From Flavobacteriaceae bacterium (lineage in GTDB: Bacteria > Bacteroidota > Bacteroidia > Flavobacteriales > Flavobacteriaceae), in the NCBI GenBank assembly GCA_013001965.1, contig JABDLA010000091.1, positions 1 to 38,458 of the forward strand: DNA of 38,458 bases, in the 5' to 3' direction. The notes under the pieces are model-generated. The model did not search any database and was not told the origin of the DNA. It saw only the letters and a program-made list of their open reading frames with translations. Positions within the stretch are counted from its first letter, which is position 1, and every line of letters starts with the position of its first letter. The translations under genes and the position numbers were made by a program. Below are positions 1 through 7,878 of the stretch, piece by piece.

Positions 1-341
1 TCACTTTCTATGGCGGTTTGAGCCTGTTCTATCATTTTGCTTGCCTGGGACTGTGCCTCATCTTTAGCATCGGCAATCATTTTGCTTTTAAGCTCCCTTG
101 CCTCCTTCAACATGGCTTCTCTTTCGGCGCGTGCCTCTTTCAGAATACGCTCATTATCGGCCTGAAGATTTTGCATCTCCAAACGCGCTTTTTCAGCTTC
201 ATCTAAGGCATCTTTAATTGAACTTTCCCTGTCATTTACAGATTTTAAAATAGGGTTCCAGGCGTACTTTGACAATACAAAAAATAATACCCCGAAGGCT
301 ATTGTAGTCCAAAATATTAATCCGATTTCTGGTGTTAACAT
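1..341 (-). CDS. atpF: ATP synthase F0 subunit b, partial (3' end outside window)
   Basis: Peripheral-stalk subunit b of the F1F0 ATP synthase, joining the membrane sector to F1. My reading of the minus strand from the ATG at 339-341 gives 113 residues before the window edge: a short N-terminus MLTPEIGLIFWTT, one hydrophobic membrane segment at about residues 8-24, then a charged helix very rich in Glu, Lys and Ala (coiled-coil stalk) with the family-typical segment YAWNPILKSV near residues 26-35 and repeated EARAEREAM/KEAREL stretches. The C-terminal part that contacts subunit delta is outside the window. It follows atpE with a 71-base gap holding a strong hairpin. Subunit b identity is firm from order (a, c, b) and architecture. 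Confidence 0.96.
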   Translation of the reverse strand, partial: MLTPEIGLIFWTTIAFGVLFFVLSKYAWNPILKSVNDRESSIKDALDEAEKARLEMQNLQADNERILKEARAEREAMLKEARELKSKMIADAKDEAQSQASKMIEQAQTAIES

Positions 342-369
342 AGTTTCTAATTTTAACTTTTAAAAAATA

Positions 370-402
370 GATTAAGGTGCAACCAACCGTTGCACCTTAA
401 TC
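370..402 (-). terminator. Strong hairpin between atpE and atpF, possible attenuator or RNA-processing site
   Basis: A perfect 13-base inverted repeat (GATTAAGGTGCAA at 370-382 and TTGCACCTTAATC at 390-402) with a 7-base loop. On the minus strand it starts 10 bases after the atpE stop and is followed directly by a T-rich run (CTATTTTTTAAAAG), so it has the form of an intrinsic terminator. Because atpF must still be expressed from the same operon, partial termination or 3'-end protection of an atpE-rich transcript is more likely than full termination. That would suit the need for many c subunits per enzyme. The hairpin is seen; the function is inferred. Confidence 0.75.
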
Positions 403-412
403 TCATGGTCTT

Positions 413-640
<228 letters not shown>

Positions 641-656
641 TTAAAATTGTTCTTAA

Positions 657-1778
657 TTAATGATCATCATGTTCTGCCGTTGCCATACCAATGTATAACG
701 CAGACAAGATCGTAAAGATGTATGCCTGTATGGCCACAACCAAAATTTCTATTAAGCTGATGAATACAACAAAAGCCACAGAAACAGGAGCTACAACATA
801 ACCGGCTACATCTCCATACATATTTTTAAAGAAAAATATTAAACTTATCAAGGCCAGAATTACAATATGGCCTGCCGTTATGTTCGCGAATAAACGAATG
901 AATAACGAAATTGGTTTTGTGAAAACGCCTATTAATTCAATAGGTGCCAAAAACAATTTCATTGGCACAGGCACTCCCGGCATCCAAAAAATGTGTTTCC
1001 AATAATCCTTATTGCCATTGATGTTAGTAATGATAAATGTAATTGTTGCTAAAGCAAATGTAAAAGCGATGTTTCCACTTAGGTTCGCAGAGAACGGAAA
1101 AAATGGAATTAAGCCAAAAATATTATTGATCCATATAAAGAAAAATATGGTCAACAAATACGGCAGGAAACGCTTGTATTTCTTTTCACCAATATTTGGG
1201 ATTGCAATATCGTTCTTAACAAACAATACCAGAGGCTCGGTAAATTTTGCTATTCCCGACGGTACATTATTTTCAGACTTTCTATATGCTCTTGCAGAAC
1301 CGATAAAAATGAGCATCAGTACAAGCATTGACAGAAATAAAGTAAAGACATTTTTAGTGATTGAGAAATCCAACATGCGCTCGTTAACAGGATGATCTTC
1401 GGCATCCAGGGTTACATAGGAGCCATCGGCATTGGCAGTATCATTTGCGTAATAAATCTTTCCGTGATAATTAACCAGTTTCTGACCCTTTTTCTCTACA
1501 ATCACTTTCCCTTCTTCATCATGATGAAAATCAGAAGCCATAAAGGTCACTAAGCCTTCATTGGTCCAGAGGATAACAGGAAGCGGCACCGAAACAGGGT
1601 GACCGTTCCAATCGAGAATATGAAAGTTATGAGAGTCGCTTACGTGATGCAGGATCATTCCAGTGATATCCAGTTCTTCTTCGGTAGAATCAGGTTCTTT
1701 GGTTTCGGTAGAAAATCCTAAAAAGGACAGCGATAAAAAGAGGCTTAAAAATAGTGTTTTCAAAGTATTGATGTGCAT
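657..1778 (-). CDS. atpB: ATP synthase F0 subunit a, with exported N-terminal extension
   Basis: Membrane stator subunit that forms the two ion half-channels against the c-ring. The essential arginine is visible as Arg295 in SLFIRLFANITAGH (291-304), and the C-terminal half has the usual multi-helix pattern. At 373 residues it is about 100 longer than the E. coli type: residues 1-23 look like a cleavable signal peptide, followed by a soluble domain of about 115 residues with HNFHILDWNGHPVSVPLPV (50-68) before the first core helix at about 145. Such extensions are, from my knowledge, typical of Bacteroidota AtpB. The start at 1778 is supported by a consensus promoter 41-70 bases upstream. It opens the atpB-atpE-atpF operon. 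Confidence 0.97.
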   Translation of the reverse strand: MHINTLKTLFLSLFLSLSFLGFSTETKEPDSTEEELDITGMILHHVSDSHNFHILDWNGHPVSVPLPVILWTNEGLVTFMASDFHHDEEGKVIVEKKGQKLVNYHGKIYYANDTANADGSYVTLDAEDHPVNERMLDFSITKNVFTLFLSMLVLMLIFIGSARAYRKSENNVPSGIAKFTEPLVLFVKNDIAIPNIGEKKYKRFLPYLLTIFFFIWINNIFGLIPFFPFSANLSGNIAFTFALATITFIITNINGNKDYWKHIFWMPGVPVPMKLFLAPIELIGVFTKPISLFIRLFANITAGHIVILALISLIFFFKNMYGDVAGYVVAPVSVAFVVFISLIEILVVAIQAYIFTILSALYIGMATAEHDDH

Positions 1779-1818
1779 CCGTTTCCCTTATTAAACATAG
1801 CTGGTTTCAAATTCGCTG

Positions 1819-1848
1819 CAAAAATACACACATTAAGTTAATTAACAA
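1819..1848 (-). promoter_or_regulatory. Bacteroidota-type promoter for the atp operon
   Basis: On the minus strand there is TTG (complement of 1846-1848), a 19-base spacer, and TATTTTTG (complement of 1819-1826), a full match to the Bacteroidota sigma-A form TTG-N17..23-TAnnTTTG. Transcription would start near 1812, giving a leader of about 34 bases before atpB. This implies that atpB-E-F can be transcribed apart from the porW-bactofilin-atpZ genes upstream. Confidence 0.72.
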
Positions 1849-1865
1849 ATTTAAAGCGGTATAGT

Positions 1866-2261
1866 TTACAGTTTTTGGAGAAATTTATTGATGCTGAATA
1901 TTTCGAAGATCAATAACAAAAAATAGGCTGCAAAAAAATTGATGACTTCCAACTGCGGTTGGTCAGATTTTCCATAAAACAAGGGCAACAGAAAAACGAC
2001 GGCCAGAAGCATTTTTATTAATGTAAGTGCAATAAAACTGAAAAATATTTTTTGGTTGTCCTTTTTAGACTGGTAATTTAAAATACAATACACAGCGAAA
2101 ACCAGGACCGCGTTAAAACCATAGATGGTCCAGAGCGGAAAATGCAGCCTGCCTTCAAAGAACTGATGAATCAAATATGTGTGTACTGCAAAAATTAAAA
2201 CTGTAAAAACAAGGAGTCTGAAAACAAACCCTTTGAGCTCATTCATCATATGCATCGTCAT
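1866..2261 (-). CDS. Small four-helix membrane protein beside ATP synthase genes (DUF6168-like)
   Basis: A 131-residue protein that is almost entirely four hydrophobic segments (about residues 11-33, 42-62, 72-95 and 106-125) with short basic loops. It matches what I recall as the flavobacterial DUF6168 family, but I cannot verify the match. Its place between atpZ and atpB is like that of AtpI in other bacteria, so a role in ATP synthase assembly or ion supply is an inference. The first ATG overlaps the end of atpZ by 23 bases. Further in-frame ATGs at codons 3, 5, 6 allow a shorter overlap (start at 2246), so the exact start is uncertain. The gene ends 87 bases before atpB. Confidence 0.8.
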   Translation of the reverse strand: MTMHMMNELKGFVFRLLVFTVLIFAVHTYLIHQFFEGRLHFPLWTIYGFNAVLVFAVYCILNYQSKKDNQKIFFSFIALTLIKMLLAVVFLLPLFYGKSDQPQLEVINFFAAYFLLLIFEIFSINKFLQKL

Positions 2262-2517
2262 TTGATTTTGAAATTTTATTGGCTTGTTTTATGACATTAT
2301 ACATCGCAATACTAAACCCTATAAAGGTTAAAAGGATCGTATAAATTGGTGTCTCATTTTGATAATGCTCATCGAGTTTATACCCAATATAAGCGCCCAG
2401 GCCGGTTATGGCCGCCATTTGAAAAGCTATTCCTGAAAGTGCAACGGCATTTTTAAGCTGATTTCCCTGCTTCTTCCGTTGATTTTTGTTGTTGGATTGG
2501 TTTTTTCTGCTGGTCAC
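2239..2517 (-). CDS. atpZ: AtpZ/AtpI-family ATP synthase accessory protein
   Basis: A 92-residue protein with a hydrophilic Lys/Asn/Gln-rich N-terminus (residues 1-22) and two transmembrane segments. The first carries the family pattern GIAFQMAAITGLGAYIGYKLDE (about 29-50) and the second is TILLTFIGFSIAMYNVI (60-76). AtpZ/AtpI proteins assist c-ring assembly or supply Mg/Ca in other bacteria. The call rests on this pattern plus the position upstream of atpB-E-F. The start codon lies 65 bases inside the 3' end of the bactofilin gene, in another frame. There is no later ATG before the first membrane helix, so this start (or a nearby non-ATG start) is needed to keep the N-terminal region. Confidence 0.86.
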   Translation of the reverse strand: MTSRKNQSNNKNQRKKQGNQLKNAVALSGIAFQMAAITGLGAYIGYKLDEHYQNETPIYTILLTFIGFSIAMYNVIKQANKISKSNDDAYDE

Positions 2518-2896
2518 CTTTATTCAATTCTTTAACTGTGCCTTTCATATTGCAGGTGGCGTTAAAAGTGGCTCCGGGCTCAACGGCCAACTTACCAACT
2601 TCAACTTCTCCCTGAACATAGGCTGTAGACTTCAGTGACAAGGTTTCAGAAAGCTTTAATTTGCCTGAAAAACTGCCTTCAATATCGGCATTGGTGCCTT
2701 CAATCGTACCATTGACAAATCCTGATTTACCAATGACTATCTTTCCATGAGTCCTTACATTTCCTTCCACTTGTCCGTCTATTCTAAAGGCTCCTTTACT
2801 TACGATATCACCAACAATTTTTGTTTCCTGTGATATAATATTCTGCTGTGATGAAGTTTCTTGTGTCATTTTTCCTTTTTTATTTTCTGAAAACAT
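2453..2896 (-). CDS. Bactofilin (polymer-forming cytoskeletal protein)
   Basis: A 147-residue bactofilin (DUF583). The central region of about 90 residues shows the short repeated Gly/Val-rich strands of a right-handed beta-helix: RIDGQVEGNVRTHGKIVIG, then GFVNGTIEGTNADIEGSFSGK and YVQGEVEVGKLAVEPGA. It is flanked by disordered tails (a Ser/Gln-rich N-terminus and a Lys/Gln-rich C-terminus). Bactofilins self-assemble without nucleotide and scaffold cell-wall or surface functions. It starts 21 bases after porW, so it is probably co-transcribed with it. Its last 65 bases are also the start of atpZ. A nearby in-frame ATG at codon 10 (MTQETSS) is an alternative start. Confidence 0.93.
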   Translation of the reverse strand: MFSENKKGKMTQETSSQQNIISQETKIVGDIVSKGAFRIDGQVEGNVRTHGKIVIGKSGFVNGTIEGTNADIEGSFSGKLKLSETLSLKSTAYVQGEVEVGKLAVEPGATFNATCNMKGTVKELNKGDQQKKPIQQQKSTEEAGKSA

Positions 2897-2917
2897 AATT
2901 AAAACTATTTGATGGGG

Positions 2918-5470
2918 TTATTGTGATTTTAAGTAAGCTTCCAAGTTTTTATGAATTTGAATGAGCTGATAGTTTTGAGACGATATAGCAAAATGCTCCT
3001 TATCAATATTATTGTCATCATAATCGTTCAGGATTTCTGCAAATCCGGTTGCTCCTTCGATACTTTTTAACCCATGTACCACGACAAAAATAGTGTCTTT
3101 GTCATAGACATCGGTAGAGGTGCTAAAATCGAAATGCCTCATCTTCCCAACCGCTTCATCCATTGCCTTAACAAATTCTTCTATTTCTTCAGGAGAAGCC
3201 CCATCAAATTGATACACGACCTTAAAATTATTTGCCGTGGCATCATCAATAAATTCACTCTTCTCCATTAATGGTAAGGTGGTTTGAAGCATGGTTTCGG
3301 CTTTCTTACCTTCCGGGCTATTAGGATAGTTTAAGGCGATATAGTTGATGGATTCCTTATAAGATTCAAAACCATAGATCCTGGCTCTGGATACAGCCTT
3401 TAAGAATTCGTATTTAGGCACAATGGCCTCGCCGTCAAATAAGTTGATGTATTTATCGCATTGGGCGATAACGTCTACATATTCCTGGTTTTCATACTTG
3501 CGGTATAGTCCATTATAAATATTTTCCGGACTATTCTCATCGGCAGCCAAAGCTGTATTAGGGTTTAAAAGTATTGTTGCATATCGAGAATCCGGATGGT
3601 TGTTTATGATATCATTTTTGGCGATATCTGCCTCATCATTCAACCCTAAAAGCTCATAGATCTTAAATAAATTATATTTTGAAGGCAAAATCAAACGCTC
3701 TTCCGGATCGCTTTTAAGTAGCTCCTGAAGCTTATCCTTTGCTAATTCAAATTCCTTGAATTTTTCCTTATAGATCAATCCCAGTTGATAATAGGCAAAG
3801 TTTCGGTCCCTTGAAAGACTATCCAAAGCTGTTTGTTCCGTTGGTATTCGAGCTAAATAAAATTCAGGGTCATACAACTCTTCTTCGGTGGCATTGACCA
3901 AAGTTGGATCAACTTCCTCCACGCCTCCTGCAGTTCTGTTTTTATTTGACCATCTCCAATTATCCTCCAACTGGCGTTCTCCCCAATTCTGAATAAAATC
4001 ATTCTTCCCAAAAGCAACTGTTGTCGAGTTGTAAAAGTAAAATGCACCTCCACTGTCACTGCTGCCTTTTCCGCTTTTTGCTCCCAGGTTGTTTTTGCTC
4101 TGGCCGATGCCTTTACTCACCTCCTGTTTTCTTTGTTCAGCCTCTTCTTTTTCCTTTTTCTCTTCAGCCTTTTTCTTAAGCTCGTCAATATGAGCATTGA
4201 AATAAGACAGCCTGTCGGCATCAGACATTGCCACCACATCCAGGATGCTATCATTTCTTTGGGCAACCGCCTCATAATAAATGACATCATCGAGATTATC
4301 CCGCTTCCTTTTTATAGCTCTGAATAGTTTTGAATTCTTTTTCAAATTCAGCATAGTACTGTCATAATAGGCGCCGGCATCACTATATAATGCATTATCG
4401 AAATTCATATCACCAAGCACCTGGTAATTCATCGCATTCAGATATTTGTCACGTGATCCGGAACGCAATGATTTATTATAGTATGTAGCTGCTAAACTAT
4501 CGGAATCATTGGTGAGGTGATATTGGGCAATTTGATGATATATTTTATCCAGATAGGGCCTGTTCTCCCTGTCCTCTTCAAGATCGGTCAGAAGTTCAAG
4601 GAACTCCAGTTTATTACCGTTCTCAACATCGAAATTCTTTGCTTTTTCAAGATGGGCGCTGATGTAATAGATCCTTGGTGTTTTTCTATGTAGTTCGATC
4701 ACCTTATCAAAGGCGTAATTCGCACTGTCTTTTTTGCCCAAGGCATTATAGAGTTGTCCCTGGATAAAGCTATAGCGTCCGCGCTCATCGCCACTTTTAG
4801 TCGCATTTGAAGCGATTTCAAGCTGTGTGATTGCGGTATCAAGTGCTTTCAGATTAATATACGCCTGCGCCAGGGTCGAGGTCGCATCAGCAAGATCCTG
4901 CTTTTCAATGTTCTCCTGTTTTAACAACCGCTTTAGATTAGCGATGGCCAACTCATCATTTTCCAAACGTAAATTTGTCTTTTCACGCCAGATCTTTGCC
5001 TGGTTTATTTTATCGCTGGCCGGATATTTAAATAAGATATAGTTAAATGCTTCCTGGGCAGGGACGAAGCGCTGGTCAAAATAACGTGCTTTTCCTAACA
5101 GGAGATAGGCTTCATCAATTTGAGGATTTTTCTCCTTCCCCTGAATATTCATCGAATGCCGCTGAACAGCTTTAACCGCCTTTTCTTCCGCACGTTCAAA
5201 ATCAGCATTTTTAGATTGCCCCGGCAGCACAACCTCTTCGGCCACTTGCATACGCTCAACCGGAAGAATTTCCCAGTAGTTGTCAGAATAGCCATCGTTT
5301 AAGGTTTGCCTTCCCTGTTCAAGTGCTATATTTCCGTTGTAGAGAATATTATATTCTGTGCCGATAGCATGCCATTGGCGATTGATGAATTTGTCTTTTT
5401 TTCGCGAACATCCAACAATGGTAATGGCCGCTAAGAGTAGACAAATATTATATTTTATGATTATTTTCAA
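2918..5470 (-). CDS. porW: PorW/SprE-type lipoprotein of the type IX secretion and gliding system
   Basis: An 850-residue lipoprotein. The N-terminus is a lipoprotein signal with the lipidation site at Cys21 (ITIVGC), followed by SRKKDKFINRQWHAIGTEYN, a segment I recognise from Flavobacterium SprE and Porphyromonas PorW. Much of the body is tetratricopeptide-like helical repeats (for example residues about 120-400 and 560-760), interrupted by a Lys/Glu-rich stretch near 428-450 and a Gly/Ser-rich stretch near 465-475. PorW is described as an outer-membrane-associated lipoprotein that links parts of the T9SS motor and translocon. It opens a probable operon with bactofilin, atpZ and the DUF6168-like gene. 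No frameshift or truncation is seen. Confidence 0.92.
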   Translation of the reverse strand: MKIIIKYNICLLLAAITIVGCSRKKDKFINRQWHAIGTEYNILYNGNIALEQGRQTLNDGYSDNYWEILPVERMQVAEEVVLPGQSKNADFERAEEKAVKAVQRHSMNIQGKEKNPQIDEAYLLLGKARYFDQRFVPAQEAFNYILFKYPASDKINQAKIWREKTNLRLENDELAIANLKRLLKQENIEKQDLADATSTLAQAYINLKALDTAITQLEIASNATKSGDERGRYSFIQGQLYNALGKKDSANYAFDKVIELHRKTPRIYYISAHLEKAKNFDVENGNKLEFLELLTDLEEDRENRPYLDKIYHQIAQYHLTNDSDSLAATYYNKSLRSGSRDKYLNAMNYQVLGDMNFDNALYSDAGAYYDSTMLNLKKNSKLFRAIKRKRDNLDDVIYYEAVAQRNDSILDVVAMSDADRLSYFNAHIDELKKKAEEKKEKEEAEQRKQEVSKGIGQSKNNLGAKSGKGSSDSGGAFYFYNSTTVAFGKNDFIQNWGERQLEDNWRWSNKNRTAGGVEEVDPTLVNATEEELYDPEFYLARIPTEQTALDSLSRDRNFAYYQLGLIYKEKFKEFELAKDKLQELLKSDPEERLILPSKYNLFKIYELLGLNDEADIAKNDIINNHPDSRYATILLNPNTALAADENSPENIYNGLYRKYENQEYVDVIAQCDKYINLFDGEAIVPKYEFLKAVSRARIYGFESYKESINYIALNYPNSPEGKKAETMLQTTLPLMEKSEFIDDATANNFKVVYQFDGASPEEIEEFVKAMDEAVGKMRHFDFSTSTDVYDKDTIFVVVHGLKSIEGATGFAEILNDYDDNNIDKEHFAISSQNYQLIQIHKNLEAYLKSQ

Positions 5471-5506
5471 GCTTGGTTAATTTCAGTAAATTAATAACTA
5501 AAACCG

Positions 5507-5524
5507 CTGCATTATATTATGCAG
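5507..5524 (-). terminator. Small hairpin between the ABC ATPase gene and porW
   Basis: CTGCAT and ATGCAG arms (6 bp, 6-base loop) lie downstream of the ABC ATPase stop and upstream of porW. They are followed on the minus strand by GCGGTTTTAG, a short and broken T run. It may be a weak terminator for the ABC operon. A near-consensus -7 element for porW (TATTTTTA, complement of 5530-5537, one mismatch) lies just upstream of it, which makes the pair an ambiguous terminator/promoter region. Confidence 0.35.
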
Positions 5525-5587
5525 AAAGGTAAAAATAATCATCTTTTTCTATATAACTAGTAAATTGCAGGACTTTTAGCCCTATGA

Positions 5588-6283
5588 TTAATCGGTGAAG
5601 TGATGCTCAAGCTCCTTAAGGGTTTCTTCGCTTGTAGCAAGATCTTTTACAATATCACCTTTGTCCAGTACGACAATACGTTCACAAACTTCTGTGACAT
5701 GCATAAGGTCATGGCTCGAGATCAACACGGTAACATTTCTGTTATTGGCAAGTTTTTTAATGATCTGTTTTAAACGTATCTGAGTTGTTGGGTCTAAATT
5801 TGCGAATGGTTCATCAAGAATAATGACTTCAGGATTTCCTATCAGTGAGGCCACAATTCCAACTTTTTTTTGGTTTCCTTTACTCAAATTCCGGAGGTAT
5901 TTCCTCTTGCCGGTGATCTCGCCATGAAAGAAATCTTCAAACTGTGAAATCAAACTATCGACATCGGCTTTATTTTGTCCCCTGAGATCTCCTATGAAAT
6001 AAAAATATTCCTCGGGAGTTAAATAACCCACTAAAAAACTTTCATCGATGAATGAGGAAGTAAATGGTTTCCAGTCTTCACTTTTATGAACCAGTATGTC
6101 ATTGGTCCTGATCTCTCCCGAACTCGGTTGAATAAGATCTAAAAGCAAGCTGAAAAATGTGGTTTTCCCCGCCCCATTATTACCAACCAGGCCAAAACTT
6201 TGCCCTTTCGGAATAGCAAGGTCAGGAATATTTAAAACACTTATTCCGTTATATTTCTTTGTTAAGTCGTTTACTGTTATCAT
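5588..6283 (-). CDS. ABC transporter ATP-binding protein
   Basis: A 231-residue nucleotide-binding subunit. Visible motifs: Walker A GNNGAGKTT (34-42), signature LSKGNQ (133-138), Walker B VIILDEP (153-159) with the D-loop NLDP, and the switch histidine in SSHD (His191). The length and the exporter-like sequence fit the ABC-2/CcmA-type group that energises small export or drug/lipid systems. It begins 11 bases after the membrane-protein gene, so the two form an operon. The substrate is not evident. Confidence 0.93.
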   Translation of the reverse strand: MITVNDLTKKYNGISVLNIPDLAIPKGQSFGLVGNNGAGKTTFFSLLLDLIQPSSGEIRTNDILVHKSEDWKPFTSSFIDESFLVGYLTPEEYFYFIGDLRGQNKADVDSLISQFEDFFHGEITGKRKYLRNLSKGNQKKVGIVASLIGNPEVIILDEPFANLDPTTQIRLKQIIKKLANNRNVTVLISSHDLMHVTEVCERIVVLDKGDIVKDLATSEETLKELEHHFTD

Positions 6284-6294
6284 AACAATTTTTA

Positions 6295-7773
6295 TTAAGT
6301 CTCCTGGCTAAAGGCCTCAATCATTTTATATTTCGAATCCTGGTATTTTCCGGTGATAAAACGCATAAGCTTCTGATGAAAAACAATTCCAAGTAATCCT
6401 AAAAGAGAAATGCTGATTATCGCAGATTCAAATCCAAGTGTAAAATAAAATAAGGTGGCTATAAGCATGGGTACGATCATTAAAGGAATCCCCACAAGCC
6501 ACTGCACTGCTCCTGTTCCCTGGTAATTAAAGGCCGCACGCTGATCGAGTTCAATCTTTTTTCGGTTAAATGAACCCGCAAAAAGAATGACATGCGAATT
6601 AACTCCAATATTATAAATAGCTGCGGCAAAATGCGCCAACAATATTTTCCATCCAAAGTACACATAGGGTGTACTCAAAACAAAGAGTACAACAACACTG
6701 GTGACCATGAGCATGAATTTCGATTTCAGGTATTTTTCATATTTGATGTTTTGACTCATCAGCAACTTATAATAATCGCCATCCCATGCCGGAATAAATT
6801 GCCCGAATGTCATTAAAAATACACCGGTTACAAAAACCCCGACAAAAACAAATACGAAAGGATATTCCAGAAGCATGGGATTGGGGTAAAAAAATAAGCC
6901 ATACAGCAGTCCGATAATAATAATAAACAATGATGATCTTGAGCGTTTATTTCGTAAGATCAATCGAATATCCAATTGCATAAATGGGGCAATATCCCCA
7001 AATTTCTTCGTCCATTCCAAATTTGAGCTTTTGGCTTCTTCCGATTTGGTTTTTAAAGAATTGTCTATATATAATTTGCGCCTTAAAATTTTAAAGTTAA
7101 AACTATAAACCGCAACCAAAAGTCCACTAAAAACAAGAATGAAAATCGGCTTATTCGCCATGCCTAAAACCGCATTCGAGATCAGTTCGGAAAATGATAC
7201 GATCTCAAAATAATTCAAAGCGAATAAGGCTGCCGAAAACACAACGATAGGGAGGAAAGACAATTCGGTTTCGGCCGAAAGGCTTTCAACTATAAAATTG
7301 AGAAAATTATTAAAAAGTGAAATGAGTATAATAATTAATATCCAGCTCAGAATGACCGAAGTATCGTAGCCATTGTTGAGCAAGATCGCACTAAAAGGGA
7401 CAATGGCAAAGAGCGGTAAAATATTAAAGAATGACATCACTGATTTACCCAAAACATAATGAACAATTCGTTCTCGTTTAATGGGTAGGGTAAGCAACGG
7501 TTTCACGCTCATGACAGGTAATTTCTGAAAGAAAAAACGCATCAACAAATCGGCTATGATCCAATAAAACAAAAATCCGTTAAAAACGATAAATGGATCT
7601 GAATCGGGATGGAACTCTGTCAGGAGATTGTACACGGCAAATCCCATGATCAAAAAAGTGGCCATAAAATAGACCGCCAGGAATACCATTAAGATATTGA
7701 TCGCTATGCTCTTTTGCCAGTGGGAGGACCTGAAGAATTGTTTCCACTCAAGGACGAGAAATCGCTTGATCAT
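6295..7773 (-). CDS. ABC transporter membrane protein (DUF5687-like)
   Basis: A 492-residue protein with about ten or more hydrophobic segments and long basic loops. The N-terminus MIKRFLVLEWKQFFRSSHW is typical of permeases that pair with stand-alone ABC ATPases, and the overall pattern matches what I recall as DUF5687, a Bacteroidota family always found beside an ATPase. The ATPase gene follows 11 bases later. The two helical halves are separated by a hydrophilic stretch near residues 230-265. The transported substrate is unknown. The gene is divergent from the PaaE-like reductase gene. Confidence 0.82.
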   Translation of the reverse strand: MIKRFLVLEWKQFFRSSHWQKSIAINILMVFLAVYFMATFLIMGFAVYNLLTEFHPDSDPFIVFNGFLFYWIIADLLMRFFFQKLPVMSVKPLLTLPIKRERIVHYVLGKSVMSFFNILPLFAIVPFSAILLNNGYDTSVILSWILIIILISLFNNFLNFIVESLSAETELSFLPIVVFSAALFALNYFEIVSFSELISNAVLGMANKPIFILVFSGLLVAVYSFNFKILRRKLYIDNSLKTKSEEAKSSNLEWTKKFGDIAPFMQLDIRLILRNKRSRSSLFIIIIGLLYGLFFYPNPMLLEYPFVFVFVGVFVTGVFLMTFGQFIPAWDGDYYKLLMSQNIKYEKYLKSKFMLMVTSVVVLFVLSTPYVYFGWKILLAHFAAAIYNIGVNSHVILFAGSFNRKKIELDQRAAFNYQGTGAVQWLVGIPLMIVPMLIATLFYFTLGFESAIISISLLGLLGIVFHQKLMRFITGKYQDSKYKMIEAFSQET

Positions 7774-7855
7774 GTTTTTTGGTTAAGTGTATAAAGTTAG
7801 TATTCTCATCTGTTAATTTGTTACAAACAAATTATTTTTTACTCCCCGACTTCCC

Positions 7856-7863
7856 TATTTTTG
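7856..7863 (+). promoter_or_regulatory. -7 promoter element for the PaaE-like gene
   Basis: TATTTTTG matches the Bacteroidota -7 consensus TAnnTTTG. No TTG lies at the expected upstream distance, so the -33 box is weak or absent. If used, transcription starts near 7870, which places the possible TTG start at 7861 outside the transcript and favours the ATG at 7879. Confidence 0.5.
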
Positions 7864-7878
7864 TGCAAAATTTTAGAA

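Noticed and set aside
1012-1395. 127-codon open frame on the plus strand
   Set aside because: Antisense to the membrane core of atpB; hydrophobic genes often give such mirror frames.
5530-5537. -7 promoter element for porW
   Set aside because: One mismatch to the consensus and no TTG at the right distance; mentioned only as a weak candidate in the neighbouring hairpin entry.
7861-7878. TTG start for the PaaE-like gene
   Set aside because: It overlaps the -7 promoter element, and the ATG at 7879 gives a family-like N-terminus.
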